Assembly (NCBI GenBank): GCA_916610825.1
Contig: OU744453.1
Span: forward strand, 12,915,826 to 12,979,825
Direction: 5' to 3'
DNA: 64,000 bases
From: Haliclystus octoradiatus
Lineage: Eukaryota; Cnidaria; Staurozoa; Stauromedusae; Haliclystidae
The stretch's first letter is position 1. Each line of letters begins with the position of its first letter. The notes beneath the pieces were generated by a model. The model saw only the letters and a program-made list of their open reading frames with translations, was not told the origin of the DNA and did not search any database. Positions 58,723 to 64,000 of this stretch are shown in pieces. The position numbers and the translations under genes are program-made.

Positions 58723-59718
58723 TTGACAGACATTATTTCAATTACCAATATGTCAATTAATATGAGAAACCTAACAGGACTTGAACAGTTTATGCAAGAA
58801 AACTGTGATCGTTTTCGTCTTCGGTACGGCAATGACGATATCATACCTGGCTGCCTACTTCTCATCTTATCATTCCCAACAGTTATATTAAATCTATTTG
58901 TAATTATTGCTATTGTAACAACAAAATCATTACAAACAACTTCGAATGTTATGGTGGCATTTTTAGCTTTATCAGATTTTATCACTGGTACAGTTACAAT
59001 GCCTTTTCACGGTTATTATTTCATTTCAAATCAGTCACCATCTTGCATTGCATTAACCTTTTGGCAAATACTTATTAGCTGGATGTATACATGGACTGTG
59101 GAAGGTATTTTTCTTATATCAACCGATCAATATTTAGCAATATTTCATCCATTTTTATATGTAAAGTTGTCGACACCAAAACTTGTAACAATTTGTCTAT
59201 CATCGATGATAATTCTTTCGTTTTTATTGAGTCTGTTATATGTTTTTGTTCAGAAGAAATTTATTCGAAATGCTTTTATCGTTCTAATCATGGCACTTCT
59301 GACATGTTGGTGTATCTATGTTCATGTTAAATCATACTGCCTTACAAGAAAAATAAACATTCGTGAAACAAACCAAAGAAATGAAGCAGTAATGCGATCA
59401 AAACAAAAAAGGCTGAAAAATACGCTATTCTTAATCCTTTGTGCAGTTTTATTTACCTATTTACCAATTGGTTTACTCACGCTAGTTGACATTTTGCAGA
59501 ATAATTACATATCTCCGAATGAAAAAAATAACATTATAGCATACTATTTGATTATCATTTATAGTAATTCATGTTTAAATCCATTAATTTATTGCTGGAG
59601 GTTAAAAGTGATTCGAAGAAGGATATTTCAAATGATCGGCAAATTGAAATGGCAAAGGAGATATTCTAACCGTGTTAGATGTCGCTTTATTACAGTTAAC
59701 GACGTTAAGTCTCGCTAG
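58723..59718 (+). CDS. Class A (rhodopsin-like) orphan G-protein-coupled receptor, intronless
   Basis: This is a single 331-aa open frame. The N-terminus carries sequons N9-M-S and N16-L-T. Seven hydrophobic segments lie at about 42-65, 74-98, 108-134, 152-176, 182-204, 233-256 and 269-291. Class A marks are N57 (1.50), ALSD with D85 (2.50), C108 (3.25), P248 in FTYLP (6.50) and NPLIY at 286-290. Departures are DQY at 135-137 for DRY, no Trp in TM4, no obvious extracellular-loop-2 Cys partner, no Pro in TM5, and FTYLP for CWxP. The cytoplasmic tail is short and basic. It should signal through a heterotrimeric G protein from the plasma membrane; the ligand cannot be told. Lineage-expanded intronless receptors of this sort are common in cnidarians. 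The frame is clean, unlike the surrounding mobile ORFs, so I take it as a live gene. Confidence 0.85.
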   Translation: MTDIISITNMSINMRNLTGLEQFMQENCDRFRLRYGNDDIIPGCLLLILSFPTVILNLFVIIAIVTTKSLQTTSNVMVAFLALSDFITGTVTMPFHGYYFISNQSPSCIALTFWQILISWMYTWTVEGIFLISTDQYLAIFHPFLYVKLSTPKLVTICLSSMIILSFLLSLLYVFVQKKFIRNAFIVLIMALLTCWCIYVHVKSYCLTRKINIRETNQRNEAVMRSKQKRLKNTLFLILCAVLFTYLPIGLLTLVDILQNNYISPNEKNNIIAYYLIIIYSNSCLNPLIYCWRLKVIRRRIFQMIGKLKWQRRYSNRVRCRFITVNDVKSR

Positions 59719-60141
59719 AAAAGGATTTCTGTTTGGTATATTCAAGAATCTGATCAATGTTTAAATACTAACTTTCTCTTGCTTAAATCCAGGTTTGAAG
59801 CCTTATCAACTTGCAAGTATAGAAATCCCGATTGCAAGCCCAAAATACTATAAAGTTGGACGACATGAGCCAGGTTTTCCCGCACAAGATAAGAATAATA
59901 GACCATAAATCAAGTAAAATTTATGTCAGCTTTAATCTTTTCGTGTGATATGTATATATAGGGATTAATTTTTCACTATAAAGTCTCAGTTATCTTGCCT
60001 TATCTTTACTTCCTGTTCAATCCATGCCTTGGCAACATTTCACGAATCTATTACAGTACTATTCAATTTTGGAGGAATTGGAGGTGAGGCTTTCATCAAG
60101 AACGGACGTGTTTCGGCGCGCGGTTTCTGTTTGAAGTTTTA
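59719..60141. other. GPCR 3' flank and probable LINE 5' UTR
   Basis: Short frames at 60029-60214 overlap the LINE ORF start and have no recognisable content. The LINE 5' boundary is not defined. Confidence 0.35.
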
Positions 60142-61371
60142 TTGGCCTTTACGCGCACTTTTATTAGTTGCTGCGGTAGCCAGAAAATTACCATCATTCC
60201 ACCTCCCCAATTAAAACTTAAGCCAAGGTTTTGTCGACGAGGTTTCCGTTCTCAGAAAGCACTTGCAGCAAGAAGAAAGCGTAACTCCGAACATCGTAAT
60301 AGAAACAGAAATCGTCACAAACCGAAGGCTTCAAGTTTTATTGGATCAGAACTGCGATCTCGCAATCGAGTTCCAAATGGAGATAGCACATTATCTCCTT
60401 CAGCGAAAAGACCCTCTACGCCTAATCGTATTGCTACGTTCAACTCCAGAACCCTGAAGTGTCCGTGGCGACAGAAAGAGTTAGCTACACTCACACGTAA
60501 GTCAAATTTTTTGTTTGTTGCTGTTCAGGAACATCGTATTATCCACGATGAACCTATTCGTTATGTTGATTTAGATAATAAATGTACATTTATTACATCG
60601 TCTGCTGAATGTTATGGTGTTGGTGGTGTAGGATTTATGTGTAATCCGTGTGTTGATGTTCGTTATGTTCGTGTAAAGTCTCATTCATCCCGTATTTTAG
60701 AATTGTCCGTTAAATTATTTGATCGTATCGTACATGTTTTCTCTGTTTACTCTCCCACTGCTGTCAGACAGATCGAGGCCTCCCTTTTCTATGCTCAGTT
60801 ATCTTCAATCTTAGTTAAAATACCATCCCGTGATGCTATTATGTTGCGTGGTGATTTTAATGCGTGTTACCCCTTGTCATTAAACCCTGTAGGACGTAAT
60901 TTAAATGATAATTCCCCTTATTTAATTGATCTTATTAATATCTATGACCTTACTCCGTTAAATTCTTTGTATCGTAAACCTCTGTCAAGACGTGCTACTT
61001 TCTTTGGTCCGAAAGGCCGGAAAGAACGTCTTGATTATATTCTCACTAATTTTCCACGTTTATTTTACGATTGTGATACTATAGCACCATTTGCTATTCC
61101 ATCTGATCATCGCCTTGTTTTCTCTTGCATGAAACAACGCATCCGGTACTGCAAAGGAAAGGCGGGGTCATCCCTTTGTTGGGAAAGTCTGTCAGAGTTT
61201 TCACAAGCGTTTAACGACTGTCTTGAGAATTCTCTTTTTGGACAACCCACTAGAGGTGATTTCTCCATTCTTTCCTCAGCCATCATCAAAGCAGCCGAGA
61301 CCGCTTTGCCGCGGAAGAAAAGACAATGGTCACGCGTCTCTTGGGACAGTGACGCAATATCACACAGGTAA
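60142..61371 (+). pseudogene. LINE endonuclease part of ORF
   Basis: The 409-codon frame would nick target DNA. The catalytic GDFNA, DYIL and SDH motifs are all present. It is cut off by a frameshift at CACACAGGTAAGATATG. The same break is found in the 17369 copy, so it predates the copies or could be a spliced or programmed site. Confidence 0.8.
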
Positions 61372-61649
61372 GATATGAATTGAAACTTTCTAAAAAACAA
61401 TAACGTGATAGTTCTCCTACTATACACAATATCAGTCTTTTACAATCTATTGTTGATCAAAAAACAATAGATCTCGCTGCCGCTCATAACGCCTTAATCG
61501 AGCGTGAATTAAACGCTATAATTTTAGCGGTAAAAACGGCTAGTAATAGTAATAAGCATTGTATAGCATGGAAAGAGATAAGGCGTCTTAAGAACCCATC
61601 CCACAAGCCCTTATCAGTTGAAGCGTATGATTCTGTCGAGGCAAACAGT

Positions 61650-62687
61650 ATGATTCGTAATTATTTTTATGATTTATATAATCCCCCATCCTGTCTACTA
61701 TCGTTAAATAAATTAGCTCCACCGTCTAACTTCTCCCCTCCTGATATGTCCAATTATAATACTTCTCCTGTTACTAATGACGAATTATGCTCTATTCTAT
61801 TTTCTATGAAACCCCTTGCGTCTCCTGGACCAGATGGAGTCCCCACCCTGGCACTTCGAGAACCTCTTGTACAAAATGAGCTACTTACCATCATAAATTC
61901 CGTTTTGTCAGGGGAGCAACAAGTACCGGGTCAATGGCGAAGATCTGCTGTCATCACCGTCAACATGAACACGTCTAGAGACCTAGACCAACAGACGGGT
62001 ATCACTTTAAGTTGTACTGCAGGGAAAGCTAATAATAACATTCTACATAAAAGGCTGGCGTCAGTAATTGACCCATATTTAAGATACAATCAAAATGGTG
62101 GCAGGATTAGCCGGTCAACCTTAGGCCAAATTCTATCAGCTAGGATATTGTTAGAAGGCTGTAGGACTCATCAAAAAGACATTGTTGCAATTTTTATTGA
62201 CTTCAAAAAGGCCTTTGACTCTGTGTTAAGATGCAGAATCCCAGAAATATTAGATTTCTATAATGTACCTATTGTTCTTATCGATGCTATTATGTCCTTT
62301 TATTCTTCTACTTCGGCTTTTGTTAGAACTCACTATGGTGATACTGATGATTTCCCGACAGCTTGTGGCGTACTACAGGATGACACATTGTCCCCTTTTT
62401 TATTTACACTATTTATTGATTATGTTTTTCGTATTTCATGTCCTGACTCTTCCGGTTTTACCCTTGATCGTCTTAGGTCTTCACGTCATCCAGAGCGCAG
62501 CGTATCGGACCTCTCATTCGTTGACGATATTGCTATCTTAACAAATAGCATATCTGATGCACAACAGCTTCTTGATGAAGTTGAACGGGTTGGTAAAACG
62601 GTAGGCCTGACAATTAACACGACGAGGACGAAATTTATTGCATTAGGCATAAAACAGGCACACCTTGCTACATCTAATGGTATATAG
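61650..62687 (+). pseudogene. LINE reverse-transcriptase part of ORF
   Basis: This 345-codon frame covers fingers and palm. The active site is FVDD. The usual GVxQGxxLSP is GVLQDDTLSP (Gly to Asp), and NYRPISL-like text is decayed to QQTGITLSC. The 17369 copy retains GVLQGDRLSP, so that Gly was ancestral. Confidence 0.85.
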
Positions 62688-63281
62688 AACTTGTAAATTC
62701 GTTCAAGTACCTAGGTTCTGTACTTCCATCTTCTTCGGATGATTTAACACAACGTAGAGGCCAGGCTTGGGCAGCCATTAGAGGTCTGAATAAATTCTGG
62801 GCGTCCGATGTCAACACTGACGTTAAGTTAAGACTGTTCAGACACACGATAGAACCTGTTCTATTATATGCATCTGAAACGTGGGTTCTATCAACCTCAC
62901 TATTGACCCGACTTGACTCAGCTTATGACGCCATGCTTCGGCATGCTTTAGGAGTACATTGGCCCAATTTACTGTCCTACTGCTAAACTTAGAAAACTTT
63001 CCCCTTCTGCCTCTGCTATTGCTCACCAACGTCAGATGTCTTTTTTAGGTCACATCGAAAGATCAAAGACGTATTCCCCTCAACCGCTGCATGACATCCT
63101 TCATTGGCAACCGAAGGAGATGCTTCGACGGGGCTATGGTAGAGTAGTATCTTTTCATAATGTTTTGTATCGTGAATTGTGTTATTTAAAAGTTTCTTTG
63201 TCAGCTATGTCTGACCGTGTTTTGTGGCGTTCTTTGTGTAGCAAATATGTAAGGCGTAAGAGGGACGGCACATTCCTATAA

Positions 63282-63856
63282 TGTGACTGTCTATACTACT
63301 ACTATTCAATTTTATTATGGTTTACTAGTTCAGAGTTTTTCAAATAACTGGACTTCATACTTTATTGATTTGAGCATGATGATCGAGATATACTATCATT
63401 GATAAAATCTAGTCTGTGCATAACTTTGGTGATTCTTTCTTTATTTATTTCCAAAATCCGCGCAATGTCGGCTTTAATATTGTTATTGCATTTGTATAGT
63501 ATCGAAACTGATTCAATCAATCTGATTGGTTTAGAGTTTGACGCTAAATCATCATAGAAAAATTAGGTTCGAAGACACAATCGATCTTACAATTCGAAAT
63601 TGATGTTTTGTGTGAGAATTTCAAAATTGATCGGGAGTTTTCCCTTCAGGAGAAAACTCGAAGGTAAAAATCACTCGCCGATGTGGCTCGTAATATTCTG
63701 ATGCCTTCTCGTTTTCTCATTTCGTGCCTGCCTCTCAAGCGCCAAGTATCATTGTATTATAACGAAAACATTTCAATAAATTTGATTGGGTTATAATTAG
63801 AAGCCAAATGACAAAATCAACAAAGCAAAACCAGGTTTAAAAACAAACTTTTCACA
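63282..63856. other. Interval between the LINE and the terminal open frame
   Basis: Two diverged segments (63505-63550 and 63765-63810) share GAAAC.TTCAAT.AAT.TGATTGG. TGATGCCTTCTCGTTTTCTC resembles 7768. No coding signal. Confidence 0.35.
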
Positions 63857-64000
63857 ATGGCTACAAAGAATACATTTAGTTTTGGTCTTGGAGCTCTTGT
63901 TGAGACAGTACAACAAAACGGCAATAATAGAAATGATGATCGTTTCATAAATGCAGATGAAGATGTTGACAATTTGCTTTTGTCTAATGAGTTAAAAAAA
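63857..64000 (+). CDS. Start of an unidentified open frame running off the window
   Basis: An ATG in good context (TTCACAATGG) opens a frame that stays open for all 48 codons to the window end. It begins MATKNTFSFGLGALVETVQQ and is rich in Asn and Asp. I recognise no domain. It may be a host gene or the first ORF of a mobile element; nearby sequence at 63500-63790 contains diverged repeats. Confidence 0.4.
   Translation, partial: MATKNTFSFGLGALVETVQQNGNNRNDDRFINADEDVDNLLLSNELKK

Larger units (their letters stand above)
60142..63281 (+). mobile_element. Nearly full-length non-LTR retrotransposon with AP-type endonuclease and reverse transcriptase
   Basis: The first frame (60142-61371, 409 aa) has a basic N-terminus, then an AP endonuclease: ATFNSRTLK (about 98), QEHR (about 130), RGDFNAC (about 236), ERLDYILTNF (about 290) and SDHRLVFS (about 320). 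The frame breaks near 61365 but text continues (AAAHNALIERELNAIILAVK) into the RT frame (61650-62687, 345 aa): SPGPDGVPTLALRE, IFIDFKKAFDSVL, GVLQDDTLSPFLFTLF and SFVDDIAILT. A 1-nt deletion near 62680 and another shift near 62950 separate the thumb (FKYLGSVLPSS, LYASETWVL) and C-terminus (MSFLGHIERSK to KRDGTF). The clade is RTE/CR1-like but unresolved. Three frameshifts make it inactive. Confidence 0.88.

Overview
This is an AT-rich eukaryotic window, almost certainly from an invertebrate animal. A cnidarian is my best inference. The exon-3 module of the tandem gene family resembles a domain I associate with secreted cnidarian proteins (CxxG...GYGxF, then xxRLW..DL, then a Cys near the C-terminus). 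The repeat fauna (BEL/Pao, Gypsy, GIY-YIG retroelements, ISL2EU, tRNA-derived SINEs) also fits. No operon-like bacterial layout, rRNA or ordinary tRNA gene is visible.

Two kinds of host sequence can be supported. (1) A tandem array of three paralogous genes lies on the minus strand between 8975 and 37780. Each is rebuilt here as three exons: exon 1 (signal peptide plus PAN/Apple-like cysteine module), a 25-nt micro-exon, and a 407-nt exon 3 (second cysteine module). Exon phases and the lengths of exons 2 and 3 are identical in all three. Genes B and C are recent duplicates that share introns and flanks. C has a 1-nt insertion in exon 1, and B has lost a C-terminal cysteine. (2) An intronless class A GPCR of 331 aa lies at 58723-59718, with DQY in place of DRY. 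A third possible gene starts at 63857 and runs off the window.

Most of the rest is nested mobile DNA. From left to right: a LINE fragment split by a short Gypsy-like LTR element (192-2790); tRNA-derived SINEs (3153, 10368, 13207); a hAT-type element with 8-bp target duplication (4346-5644); a TTAA-flanked MITE (8317-8516, sister copy at 57407-57619); a 5'-truncated LINE cut by a 0.7-kb MITE (17369-19518); a 5.07-kb ISL2EU element inside intron 2 of gene B (21473-26541), with palindromic ends, a six-copy tandem array, a decayed SWIM/YqaJ gene and a decayed DDE transposase; Gypsy remnants with 5' LTR and primer-binding site (31590-35305); a BEL/Pao element interrupted by a foldback element with 9-bp target duplication and by a hAT fragment (40574-44520); a polyadenylated retrotransposon tail (46440-47878); LINE and GIY-YIG fragments (47930-49260); a second hAT element (50022-51649); a Gypsy pol (52540-55604); a solo LTR (56599-56921); and a nearly complete LINE with endonuclease and reverse transcriptase (60142-63281).

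All mobile ORFs seen here carry frameshifts or stops, so nothing looks autonomously active. The array of micro-exon genes is the most interesting host feature. The ISL2EU element, which explains why gene B's second intron is 6.6 kb longer than gene C's, is the clearest mobile-element finding.
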